Shown: positions 1 through 8,500 of the stretch, piece by piece
Position numbering within the stretch: the first letter of the stretch is position 1
Layout of the letters: each line of letters begins with the position of its first letter
Origin: Mucispirillum schaedleri ASF457
GTDB lineage: Bacteria; Chrysiogenota; Deferribacteres; Deferribacterales; Mucispirillaceae
NCBI RefSeq assembly: GCF_000487995.2
Contig: NZ_CP097562.1
Span: 1,299,001 to 1,363,000 of the forward strand
Length of the DNA: 64,000 nucleotides
Reading direction: 5' to 3'
Position numbers and translations under genes: made by a program
Notes under the pieces: generated by a model
Database searches by the model: none
What the model was told of the DNA's origin: nothing
What the model saw: the letters and a program-made list of their open reading frames with translations, nothing else

Positions 1-62
1 AAATTTGGTGTGAGTGAATACTCACTTATTACTGTATTCACCACAATATTTAATATGTTATA
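1..62 (-). ncRNA. tracrRNA, 5' part (runs off the left edge)
   Basis: Positions 32-62 match the guide-sense CRISPR repeat with one mismatch (position 39), so the minus strand here is an anti-repeat able to pair with crRNA over about 31 bases. Reading on along the minus strand, a perfect 6-bp stem follows (10-15 with 20-25, loop GAAT on the plus strand), as expected for the first tracrRNA hairpin after the anti-repeat. A good promoter lies just upstream (68-96) and predicts a start near 61-62, at the beginning of the anti-repeat. The remaining hairpins and the terminator lie outside the window. Known family role: pairs with crRNA and loads it into Cas9. That this is the cognate tracrRNA is inferred from the near-perfect match and its place beside cas9. 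Confidence 0.88.
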
Positions 63-67
63 TGCTA

Positions 68-96
68 AATATATTTTATTTTAATATTCTTGTCAA
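68..96 (-). promoter_or_regulatory. Sigma-70 promoter of the tracrRNA
   Basis: On the minus strand a perfect -35 TTGACA (91-96) is followed by a 17-base spacer and a -10 TATATT (68-73). The predicted start at about 61-62 coincides with the first base of the anti-repeat. It points away from cas9, so tracrRNA and cas9 are divergently transcribed. Confidence 0.8.
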
Positions 97-164
97 GATA
101 ATTCATATTGCTTATTTAAAAAATATCAAGTAACATAAATCATATAAATAATATGGAGCGAATT

Positions 165-3100
165 ATGGCGGAAAAGAAATTTAAATACCGTTTAGGTCTT
201 GATTTAGGAACAAACTCTATAGGCTGGTGTATGCTTAGGTTAAATAAGGATAACGAACCAGCTGCAGTTATTAAATCAGGTGTTAGAATATTCCATGATG
301 GAAGAAATGAAAAAACAAAAGAGCCTTTGGCAGTTGTCCGCAGAAATGCCCGCAGTATTAGAAGAAATCTTGATAGAAAAATATCCCGCAGAAATCATCT
401 GTTAAATACATTAGTAAAATATTTCCTATTGCCATCAAATGAAATTGAGAGAAAAGCATTAGCAGTTTTAAACCCTTATGAACTAAGAAGCAGGGCAGTA
501 AATGAAAGATTAGAATTATTTGAGCTTGGAAGATTATTAATGCACCTTTCAAAACGCAGAGGATTTAAAAGCAACAGGAAAGTAGATAAAGAAGACAGCA
601 GTGGTAAAATTAAGCCAGCTATAGAAAGATTAAAAAATAAAATGCAGGAAACTAATAAAAAAACAGCTGGTGAGTATTTATATTCTCTAATGCAGAATGG
701 TAAACCAGTCAGAGCCCGCCTTGGAAGAATAGACGGAAGTAATGGATATGAGATATATTTAGACAGGGCTTTAATAGAAGAAGAATATAATCTTATAATG
801 AATGAACAGAAAAAACATCATAAAGAATTAACTGATGATATTATTAATGAGATATTTAATATAATTTTTTATCAGCGACCATTAAAAAAGCAAATAATAG
901 GGAAATGCAGTTTAACTGGTGAAGATACTAAACTGAAAAAAGCACATGTATTGGCACAAGATTTTATTTTGCTGCAAAAAGTGCAGGATTTACGAGTATT
1001 TGATGATAATCAGTTAGAATTTAGACCATTAAGCAATGATGAAAAAGACATTATTAAAAGAGAATTGCGAAAGAAAAAAGAAGTATCTTATGAAAATATA
1101 CGGAAATTGTTAAAGAAATATTATGAAAATGTTAAATATGGTATGTTCTCACATGAAACATTATATAAAAAATTACAAGGTAATAAAACAAATGCTTTAA
1201 TGTCAGATAAAGAGATTATAGGTGACAGCTGGTATAGTTTATCGCCAGAAGTTCAGTATGACATAATAGAAGAATTATATTCTGATAAAGATAATGATGA
1301 ATTAAGTAAATTATATTCTGAAAAATTTAACTTAAATGAAAGCCAGATAAATGGCTTATTAAATAAAGCCATTTATAGACTTGACAGTGGATATATCAGG
1401 TATGGAAAAACAGCAGTTACAAACTTAAACAGCATAATGGATAAAGATAATTTAAATTTACACGATGCTAGAGAAGAAGCAGGCTATGAAAAGGAAAATA
1501 AACAAGATGCATCTGAATATCTGGAATATTATGGTAAAGTGCTTCCAGACAGTGTAGTAGACCCACAAATTGAAAATCCTAAAAATGATGAAGAAAGATA
1601 TGGTAAAATTGCAAACCCAACAGTGCATGCAGCTTTAAATCAATTAAGAAAGTTAGTTAATGAATTAATCAAGTTATATGGCAAACCAGAGCAGATAGTT
1701 ATAGAGCTTGCCAGAGATTTAAAAAACAGTAGAAAGGCAAAAGATGTTATTAATAAAAAAATAGCAGAAAATAGAAAACTTAATGAAGAAGTTGATAAAA
1801 CACTGCAGGAGTATTCAGAAAAATATAACACACATATTGTAAAAAATAAATTAAACAGAGATAAAGTTAAATTATGGCGGGAATTAGGGAAAGACCCATT
1901 AGAAAGGAAATGTATATATACTGGAGAGCAAATAAATATAGCAAAATTATTCAGCGACGAAGTGCAGATTGAGCATATTGTGCCATATTCTAAAACATTA
2001 GATGATAGTTTTAATAATAAAACTCTTTCAATGAAACAAGCAAATTATTATAAAGGCAATAAAACACCTTATGAAGCATTTAAAGACAGTAAAGACGGAT
2101 ATAATTATGACGACATAATTGCAAGGGCAAAGCTGCTTAATAATGACAATAAATTTAAAAGATTTACAAAAGATGCAATGGATATATATAATAGAGATGG
2201 TAAAGATTTTATTGCAAGGCAGCTTTCAGATACTCAGTATTTATCTACACGGGCACTTATCTATTTACAGTCATTATATGAAAAAGCACATCACAGCTCT
2301 ATTTGGACTATACCGGGTCAGTTGACTGCACTTATTCGCAACTATTTAGGCTTAAACACATTAATTTCTAATGATAAAAATAAAAACAGAAATGACCACA
2401 GGCACCATGCAGTAGATGCATTTGTTGTGGCAGTAACAAGCCGTTCTTTACTGCAGAAAATATCTTATGCAGCTTCATTACAGGAAGATTTAGATAATAG
2501 AAATGTATCATCATATAGAAATAAATTACTTGAAAAAATGCCAGAGCCTTTTCCAAATTATAGAAAAAGTCTGGAGCTTGCTATTGATAATATAAAAACT
2601 TCCCATAAAGCAGATAGAAGTATATCTGGTAAATTACATGAAGATACTGCTTACGGGATAGTTGAAAATGATGACAAATATAATGTTGTTACAAGATGGA
2701 CAGTAGATAAATTTAAAGAGCAAAAACATTTTGAAACCATAAGGGATAATGAATTAAAGGAAATTGCATGTAGTGATAAAGAATTATTTGCTAAGATAGT
2801 AGAAACAAGAAAAATAAAAAGCATTAGAAAGCTGGCAAAAGAAAACCCTGTAATTAAAATAAAAGATAAATCAGGCAGGGACTATAAAGCCTTTGCAGGT
2901 GGTAATAATATTTGTGTAGAGATATATGAAGTAGATGGTGTAAGAAAATCAGAAGTTATACAGTTATTTGATGCAGCACAAAAAGGATTTATGCCAGAAT
3001 GGATGAAAAAATATCCTAATGGAAAATTACTTATGCGGTTATTTAAAGGCGATGTAATAGGATTTATAGAGAATAGAAAATATAATTATTATACAATTAA

Positions 3101-3299
3101 AGGTATTAGTATTGCAGACCAAAATCTTAAATTACTTGCAATTAATAAAGCTGAAGGTATATTTAAAAAAGGCTTAAATATATTGTTTGATAGTAATAAT
3201 AAAAACTCTTTAAATGCTAAACAGTTTAATATAAGTGTAACGGGCATTGTCACTAAAAAGAAAACAGCAGATGTTAATTTTTGGAAAAATAGAAAGTGA
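165..3299 (+). CDS. cas9: CRISPR-associated endonuclease Cas9 (type II-C)
   Basis: RNA-guided DNA endonuclease that cuts both strands of DNA matching a crRNA spacer, using tracrRNA:crRNA as guide. At 1044 aa it is of the short II-C class. Visible in order: RuvC-I (GLDLGTNSIGW, catalytic Asp13), the arginine-rich bridge helix (about 59-76), a recognition lobe, RuvC-II (VIELAR, Glu514), HNH (EHIVPYS, His604), RuvC-III (HRHHAVDAF, His748 and Asp751), then a C-terminal PAM-interacting region. All nuclease residues are present, so it should be active. The ATG at 165 is preferred to an in-frame ATG at 153 because GGAG at 155-158 lies 6 bases before 165 and would fall inside the coding region if 153 were used. 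It overlaps cas1 by 4 bp. No csn2 or cas4 follows, consistent with II-C. Confidence 0.97.
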   Translation: MAEKKFKYRLGLDLGTNSIGWCMLRLNKDNEPAAVIKSGVRIFHDGRNEKTKEPLAVVRRNARSIRRNLDRKISRRNHLLNTLVKYFLLPSNEIERKALAVLNPYELRSRAVNERLELFELGRLLMHLSKRRGFKSNRKVDKEDSSGKIKPAIERLKNKMQETNKKTAGEYLYSLMQNGKPVRARLGRIDGSNGYEIYLDRALIEEEYNLIMNEQKKHHKELTDDIINEIFNIIFYQRPLKKQIIGKCSLTGEDTKLKKAHVLAQDFILLQKVQDLRVFDDNQLEFRPLSNDEKDIIKRELRKKKEVSYENIRKLLKKYYENVKYGMFSHETLYKKLQGNKTNALMSDKEIIGDSWYSLSPEVQYDIIEELYSDKDNDELSKLYSEKFNLNESQINGLLNKAIYRLDSGYIRYGKTAVTNLNSIMDKDNLNLHDAREEAGYEKENKQDASEYLEYYGKVLPDSVVDPQIENPKNDEERYGKIANPTVHAALNQLRKLVNELIKLYGKPEQIVIELARDLKNSRKAKDVINKKIAENRKLNEEVDKTLQEYSEKYNTHIVKNKLNRDKVKLWRELGKDPLERKCIYTGEQINIAKLFSDEVQIEHIVPYSKTLDDSFNNKTLSMKQANYYKGNKTPYEAFKDSKDGYNYDDIIARAKLLNNDNKFKRFTKDAMDIYNRDGKDFIARQLSDTQYLSTRALIYLQSLYEKAHHSSIWTIPGQLTALIRNYLGLNTLISNDKNKNRNDHRHHAVDAFVVAVTSRSLLQKISYAASLQEDLDNRNVSSYRNKLLEKMPEPFPNYRKSLELAIDNIKTSHKADRSISGKLHEDTAYGIVENDDKYNVVTRWTVDKFKEQKHFETIRDNELKEIACSDKELFAKIVETRKIKSIRKLAKENPVIKIKDKSGRDYKAFAGGNNICVEIYEVDGVRKSEVIQLFDAAQKGFMPEWMKKYPNGKLLMRLFKGDVIGFIENRKYNYYTIKGISIADQNLKLLAINKAEGIFKKGLNILFDSNNKNSLNAKQFNISVTGIVTKKKTADVNFWKNRK

Positions 3300-4204
3300 A
3301 TCAGCGGATTATAGAAATAACAGATATGCAGGCTCATTTAAGCCTGCATAGAGGTTTTTTAAAAGTAAGTATAAAAGATAGTAAAAACTATGAAATACCA
3401 TTATATGATATTGGCGGCATAATTAGCAATTCATACAGTATAACATACAGCAGCAGTCTGCTTGTTAAGTTAGCAGAGTTAAATATTCCCTTTATTATAT
3501 GCGGAGTAAATCATTCTCCTGCTGCTTTTTTATGGCCAGTGGAAACTCACTCTTTAATGTCTGCAAAAATAGATAATCAAATAAATACCCGCAAAAGTTT
3601 TTATGAAAAGATATGGCAGGATATTATACAAATTAAAATTTATAATCAGTCTATATGTTTAAACAGTTTAGAAAAAGATGATAGAGCATTAAAAGCACTT
3701 GTTAAAAAAGTAACTACTGGTGATAGAGAAAATATAGAAGCACAGGCAGCAAAAATATACTGGAATAAATTATTTGGTGATAATTTTATAAGAGATAAAA
3801 ATGCAGAAGGAATTAATACTTTGCTAAATTATGGCTATACCATTTTACGCTCTGGCACAGCAAGGTCTATCATGGGGGCAGGACTTCACCCTGCAATTGG
3901 CATATTTCATAAAAATAAATATAATTCTATGCGTCTAGCAGATGACTTAATGGAGCCATTTAGACCAATAGTAGATTATTTTGTATATAAATTCAGTGAA
4001 AAAGAAAAGTATGAACTAACCCCTGATGTAAAAGAAAATCTTGTAAATATTTTATATTTAGATTTAGACGGACCCCGTGGCAGAAGTCCTGTAATAAACA
4101 GAATGCAGTCATTAGCATATACTTATGCATATTCATTAGAAACATTAAAGAAAAATTTAGATTTACCGATACTTAAAATAAGCGATTTATGTGAAACAAA
4201 TTAA
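3296..4204 (+). CDS. cas1: CRISPR integrase Cas1
   Basis: Metal-dependent integrase that, with Cas2, inserts new spacers into the array. The 302-aa length suits type II Cas1. The conserved metal site is visible: Glu148 (ENIEAQAAKIYW), His205 (HPAIGIFH) and Asp217/Glu220 in LADDLMEPFRP. The start is GTG at 3296, whose GTGA overlaps the cas9 stop, implying translational coupling. It lies 12 bp before cas2. Function is assigned with high confidence from motifs and context. Confidence 0.96.
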   Translation: MNQRIIEITDMQAHLSLHRGFLKVSIKDSKNYEIPLYDIGGIISNSYSITYSSSLLVKLAELNIPFIICGVNHSPAAFLWPVETHSLMSAKIDNQINTRKSFYEKIWQDIIQIKIYNQSICLNSLEKDDRALKALVKKVTTGDRENIEAQAAKIYWNKLFGDNFIRDKNAEGINTLLNYGYTILRSGTARSIMGAGLHPAIGIFHKNKYNSMRLADDLMEPFRPIVDYFVYKFSEKEKYELTPDVKENLVNILYLDLDGPRGRSPVINRMQSLAYTYAYSLETLKKNLDLPILKISDLCETN

Positions 4205-4216
4205 CAGGTTATTTAT

Positions 4217-4588
4217 ATGACTTATTTAAGTGGGTATAGGCTTATGTGGATAATGGTTTTATTTGATTTGCCAGTTATTACTGAAAAAGAGCGTAAAAAA
4301 GCAACAAAATTCAGAAATTTTTTAATGGATAATAGTTTTGAAATGGTGCAGTTTTCAGTATATATGCGACCATGTCCAAGTAAAGAGCATGTGGAAAGGC
4401 TTGTAAAGTTAATAGAAAAAAATGTGCCTGAAGATGGAAAAGTAGATATTCTTCCTATTACAGATAAGCAGTATGAAAATATTGTAACTATTCGTGGCAG
4501 AAATAAGGTGCAAAGAAATAATCCAAACCAATATATTTTATTCCAGCCAGATATTGAGCATTTTTTACCAGAAAGTGCAAATCTATAA
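4217..4588 (+). CDS. cas2: CRISPR adaptation protein Cas2
   Basis: Small ferredoxin-fold protein that dimerises between Cas1 dimers as the structural core of the spacer-integration complex. The N-terminal strand carries the conserved aspartate in VLFDLPV, followed by the FRNFLMDNSF helix and a QFSVYMR strand typical of type II Cas2. At 123 aa it is slightly longer than the usual 95-110. It is the last gene of the cas operon, and a hairpin terminator follows 36 bases later, before the array. Confidence 0.95.
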   Translation: MTYLSGYRLMWIMVLFDLPVITEKERKKATKFRNFLMDNSFEMVQFSVYMRPCPSKEHVERLVKLIEKNVPEDGKVDILPITDKQYENIVTIRGRNKVQRNNPNQYILFQPDIEHFLPESANL

Positions 4589-4624
4589 ACAAAATTAAAA
4601 AATTATTTTCTTAAAATAATGTAA

Positions 4625-4655
4625 TAAACCCCTTATGATAAAGGGGTTTATTTTT
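4625..4655 (+). terminator. Terminator between cas2 and the array
   Basis: A 10-bp perfect stem (4625-4634 with 4641-4650) and a 6-base loop are followed by TTTTT. On the plus strand it ends the cas operon. Its symmetry means it may also stop minus-strand transcription that starts inside the cas2-proximal CRISPR repeat and would otherwise run antisense into cas2; on that side the T-run is weaker. Confidence 0.8.
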
Positions 4656-4660
4656 GACTT

Positions 4661-5355
4661 ATTATAACATATTAAATATTGTGGTCAATACAGAACCGTA
4701 AAATGGCTTGCCATACACGGAGCCAATTATAACATATTAAATATTGTGGTCAATACAGAACATATCCAATACCATTAGTCTTAATAGTTTAATTATAACA
4801 TATTAAATATTGTGGTCAATACAGAACAAGCAATTTCAAGAAGCAAGACTTATAGATATTATAACATATTAAATATTGTGGTCAATACAGAACTTATCTC
4901 TTCAAGACCAAATAAGTATTATTATTATAACATATTAAATATTGTGGTCAATACAGAACAGGACTACTTCACATCTGCATTACCATTTCATTATAACATA
5001 TTAAATATTGTGGTCAATACAGAACAGCTGAAACTGCATTTATCAAGACTAAAGAATTATAACATATTAAATATTGTGGTCAATACAGAACTTCGTCTTT
5101 GTTCTGAATTAGGTGAATCGCATTATAACATATTAAATATTGTGGTCAATACAGAACTATCCTGTTCTTTGTAAATTTACTATGCCAATTATAACATATT
5201 AAATATTGTGGTCAATACAGAACCTGTGATTAACTTGCGGATAAAGTCAGCTTATTATAACATATTAAATATTGTGGTCAATACAGAACTAATGCGTATA
5301 TATAGTCCTGCACCAAAGCATTATAACATATTAAATATTATAATCAATACAGACT
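4661..5355 (-). CRISPR. Type II-C CRISPR array, 11 repeats and 10 spacers
   Basis: The 36-bp repeats start at 4661, 4726, 4792, 4858, 4924, 4990, 5056, 5122, 5188, 5254 and 5320. The first ten are identical; the one at 5320 is degenerate at five positions, all between 5340 and 5355. Spacers are 30 bp, except the cas2-proximal one (4697-4725), which is 29. By analogy with other II-C repeats and by the tracrRNA anti-repeat, the guide sense is the minus strand, where each repeat starts GTTCTG and ends TATAAT. On that strand every perfect repeat contains TTGACC, 16 bases, then TATAAT preceded by TGT, that is, a full promoter with an extended -10. Each spacer can thus be transcribed from the repeat upstream of it, as described for Neisseria meningitidis II-C. 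Spacer targets cannot be judged here. Confidence 0.98.
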
Positions 5356-5527
5356 ATTATTTATAATCTCATCAGCCTAAATTTATATAAACATATTATT
5401 AATTAAATCAGATGATTTTATAAGTTAAAAGAGTTATTAAAAAATAATAAGGAAAATTTTAATAGATATTAGCTGAATAAGATGGCTAACCATTTTTATA
5501 ATATATTGTTTTATCTCTATCCATTTT

Positions 5528-5545
5528 TTGGCACTATATTTGCTT
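5528..5545 (+). promoter_or_regulatory. Sigma-54 (RpoN) promoter
   Basis: TTGGCAC followed by TATAT and TTGCTT matches the -24/-12 consensus, with GG at 5530-5531 and GC at 5542-5543 exactly 12 bases apart. Predicted transcription starts near 5555, about 35 bases before the ATG at 5591, which has its own GGGAGG ribosome-binding site. Such promoters need an enhancer-binding activator; none is encoded in this window. Confidence 0.7.
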
Positions 5546-5590
5546 CTGGACTGATAAGGATAAAAATGTTTTATTAATCGGGAGGCAGAT

Positions 5591-6163
5591 ATGGCAGCAT
5601 TTATATCAATTTTTCTTGCATTTGTTGCAGCACTGGTTAGTGCATTTGCTCTGTATACCGTTAAAAAATCCAGTGAAACTGGAGATAATCATTTAGATGA
5701 GATTATGCGGTTAAAACAGCAGATAAATGAAACTAACAACAGATTTGCTCAGCTTAAACACGACCATCATATATTACGGGAACAGTTTAAAAAACTGCAG
5801 GAAGTTTCTATTAATAATGATATGCAGGTGCTTTTAAACACTGCTATTAAAGACTATAATGATATTGCAAGTGTTACACCTGAAGAAGGCAGCATAGGCA
5901 AACATGAACGAGCCAGAAAACAGGCGGCAGAAAAAGTGCTGCAGGCATGTAATGAAGTATGCCAAAGATTTATTGCAGAAGATTTAAGCCACAATACTTT
6001 TGCTTCTGTTTATAAATCACAGTTGCAGGATATACTAAACAGCGATGATTTAAAGGAAATATATTCAAATCTTAAAGGTAAGTACCCGTATATTGAACGG
6101 GTACTACTTGCTCCAATTGATGAAAATCTCATTTCAAACTTTAACCAGTATTCTGCAAACTAA
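5591..6163 (+). CDS. Membrane-anchored coiled-coil protein, unknown function
   Basis: The 190-aa protein has one N-terminal hydrophobic segment (about residues 3-24), then a charged, heptad-like stretch (about 38-75, rich in Lys, Gln, Glu and Leu) that looks like a coiled coil, then a mixed helical region ending without a second membrane segment. It is most likely an inner-membrane protein with a cytoplasmic helical domain. I do not recognise the family. GGGAGG sits 7 bases before the ATG. The gene stands alone on the plus strand behind a sigma-54 promoter and converges on the minus-strand gene that ends at 6188. In many flagellated bacteria sigma-54 drives flagellar or envelope genes, but the sequence does not show which applies. 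Confidence 0.75.
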   Translation: MAAFISIFLAFVAALVSAFALYTVKKSSETGDNHLDEIMRLKQQINETNNRFAQLKHDHHILREQFKKLQEVSINNDMQVLLNTAIKDYNDIASVTPEEGSIGKHERARKQAAEKVLQACNEVCQRFIAEDLSHNTFASVYKSQLQDILNSDDLKEIYSNLKGKYPYIERVLLAPIDENLISNFNQYSAN

Positions 6164-6187
6164 TCTTTTATTAAACCAAAAACTTTA

Positions 6188-8317
6188 TTAAAAATATATA
6201 CCTGCACCAAAATATGGTGATGAACCGCTTATTGTATCAGTAACTATACCTTCTATAAATATATTCAGTCTCATACCTGTATGTTTCATATCTTTATTTT
6301 GCAAAGCAAGTCCGCCACGAAATATACCACCAAAACTGTTTTTGCCATTATCTTCAATGAAATATGCAGCATTTATCTCACCAAAAAGCAGTATATTATT
6401 TGTTAAATAAAAATCAAGCCCTAAACCAAGAGCTATACCTGTATCAATTGTGCTGATACTTTTTTCGTATGAACGGTAGTAGTAATCATAATAGTCATCA
6501 TAATCGTCATAGTCATCGTCACTGCTAAAAGATGATTTTAATCCGTTAATACCAACTAGAACACTGCCGTTTGTATATATACCAAACCATTTGTTAAACC
6601 GCCAGTGAGACTGTATAGAAAATTCTATATTCATTATATCAAGATTAAATCCGCCTGCACCTTGTATGCCATACAGCCAGTAATTTGTTTTATAACTGTT
6701 TACTGTTTTGATAGTATCAGAAGTATGCTTTTTATAAGAATTTGAGCTGTAATCACTACTTACTGACATTTCTATTTTTTCAGGTTCCTGCTGCTTTGGT
6801 TTAGGGCTAAGTTCCTGTGCCATTTGCTCATACTGCAAAATCTCTGGAAAAATCTCATAATCTGCATTGATTGAAAAAAACTGCTCTTTATTATTTCCAA
6901 GATGCACCACTCTAAATCCAGTTAAATATGGCTTAGCTCCTTTTGTGCTGTTTGGTTCAAGTGCATATACAGGCACTGCTTTAAAACTTGCCCTTGTATC
7001 ATACATTGCTCTAAATTCCTGCAATGATGCAAACTTATATTTGAAATTATATTTTTTCATTTTATATTTTACTATAATAGGAAGCTCAATATTATCTAAA
7101 TCTCGCTCTCCAAAATCTATTACTGCTTTTGATGTATCGCTTGCAACATACATTCCTGTATTATATTTTTTCAGTCTTTCATAAAGCGGTTTTAATGCTT
7201 TTAAAAGAGATGTTTTTGTATCTTTTTCACTATTTGCTTTTCTTTCTGCATATTCTGCTTTTAAGTCTGCAATATCCTGCTTTTTCTTGTTTTCAAAATC
7301 TTCTTTTCTTTTATTATATGCAGCTTTTTTCTCATTATAAGCAGCAGTATTATCCCACTCCCCTTTTTTAGGCATTTCTTCTGTAAATTTCTGTTTTTCA
7401 AGTATATCAAGCTGAGATTTATGATATATTTCCAACTTCCTGCTGTTTGCATTCATTGCTGCTTTATATTCATTAACAAGGCTGCTGAAATTTGTGCACA
7501 CTTGAGCTGCATCCATTGCAATGATTTCAACAGTATCATTTACTGCTATATCCATTGTTTTATCATTAACAAGTGCATTTTTTGCAAGTTCTGCCAAAAG
7601 TGCCTGATGTTCCATTTCTGCCTTTGCCTGTGCATCTTTTTCTGCAGCAATTCTTGTCTGCAATTTTGCATCTTGAGCCATATATTCCTTTTGTATCTGC
7701 TCTAATTCTTTAGCTGCCTGAAGCTCTTCTGCATTCTGTCTGCGTTGAGCTTCCATTAACTGCTGTTTAGCATTTGATATTTCTTTTTCAAGCTGTTTCT
7801 GCCTTGCAGCTTGGGCTTTTGTAATATTTTCTGCCTGCACACTTAATGTTTTATCATATTCTTCTTTAGATGCATTTTTCAGTTTCTTTTCAAGAGCAAG
7901 TTTTTCCTTTCTTTCCTTTTCTAATTCCTGCTTTAATGCTTCATTCTGCATAAGCTGTCTTAAAAATGCATCAAGCTCTCCAGCATCAACAGTTGCTTTC
8001 ACCTGCACAGTTATATATGTCTGACCATTTTCTATTTCCTGTTTTAATATGCTGACATCTTTTTGAGCAATAGCACTTGTCTGCATTTTGATTTCATCTT
8101 TAGATACTTTGCCGTCAACTAATACTATGCTGCTGGATACTGCAACCCCTGCTTCTTCTGCTGCTTCTCTAAATAAACGCTCGCTTGTATACTGCTTAAC
8201 CTGTTCAACTGACTGGTTTTCAGGAACTACTGCTTTTGCTGTTTTTGTGATAGTCTTAGTTTCTGCATAAGAAAATATTGGTAGAAGAAGTAAAAAAATA
8301 ATAAACAAATTTCGCAT
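6188..8317 (-). CDS. Exported coiled-coil protein with C-terminal barrel-like domain
   Basis: A 709-aa protein with a cleavable signal peptide (hydrophobic core followed by SYAET, cleavage near residue 19). Residues about 25-120 resemble the N-terminal domain of FlgT/LPP20-type envelope proteins (AEEAGVAVSSS, then alternating strands). Next comes a long Lys/Glu/Gln-rich coiled coil (about 120-245), a middle region with a second coiled coil (about 290-370), and a C-terminal part (about 545-709) of alternating aromatic strands ending in Phe, as in outer-membrane beta-barrels. An Asp/Tyr-only stretch (coding bases about 6477-6530) sits in one predicted loop. It is probably an outer-membrane-anchored periplasmic protein; the exact function is unknown. 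It is a single gene with no operon partner. Confidence 0.75.
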   Translation of the reverse strand: MRNLFIIFLLLLPIFSYAETKTITKTAKAVVPENQSVEQVKQYTSERLFREAAEEAGVAVSSSIVLVDGKVSKDEIKMQTSAIAQKDVSILKQEIENGQTYITVQVKATVDAGELDAFLRQLMQNEALKQELEKERKEKLALEKKLKNASKEEYDKTLSVQAENITKAQAARQKQLEKEISNAKQQLMEAQRRQNAEELQAAKELEQIQKEYMAQDAKLQTRIAAEKDAQAKAEMEHQALLAELAKNALVNDKTMDIAVNDTVEIIAMDAAQVCTNFSSLVNEYKAAMNANSRKLEIYHKSQLDILEKQKFTEEMPKKGEWDNTAAYNEKKAAYNKRKEDFENKKKQDIADLKAEYAERKANSEKDTKTSLLKALKPLYERLKKYNTGMYVASDTSKAVIDFGERDLDNIELPIIVKYKMKKYNFKYKFASLQEFRAMYDTRASFKAVPVYALEPNSTKGAKPYLTGFRVVHLGNNKEQFFSINADYEIFPEILQYEQMAQELSPKPKQQEPEKIEMSVSSDYSSNSYKKHTSDTIKTVNSYKTNYWLYGIQGAGGFNLDIMNIEFSIQSHWRFNKWFGIYTNGSVLVGINGLKSSFSSDDDYDDYDDYYDYYYRSYEKSISTIDTGIALGLGLDFYLTNNILLFGEINAAYFIEDNGKNSFGGIFRGGLALQNKDMKHTGMRLNIFIEGIVTDTISGSSPYFGAGIYF

Positions 8318-8471
8318 AACTTAACCTTTTTAGTAATCTTTTTAATCTATCACACTGTAGTTAAAAAGCAATATTTTTATTTTATATGCCTGTATTTTAT
8401 AATAGTAAATACAATTTAAATTTTTTTATATTAATATATCAATAGTTTAATAGCTGTAAAAAAAATTCTGC

Positions 8472-8500
8472 TTGAACAAAAAATATTTTTCTGCTAAAAA
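8472..8500 (+). promoter_or_regulatory. Possible promoter of the cobalamin riboswitch
   Basis: TTGAAC (8472-8477), a 17-base spacer and TAAAAA (8495-8500) predict a start near 8507, at the 5' edge of the aptamer. The region is very AT-rich, so a start slightly upstream, which would include the whole P1 stem, is equally possible. Confidence 0.4.

Noticed and set aside
4812-5174. A 120-codon open frame with repeating YNILNIVVNTE units
   Set aside because: It is the CRISPR array read in frame; the period is 66 bp and the unit is the DNA repeat.
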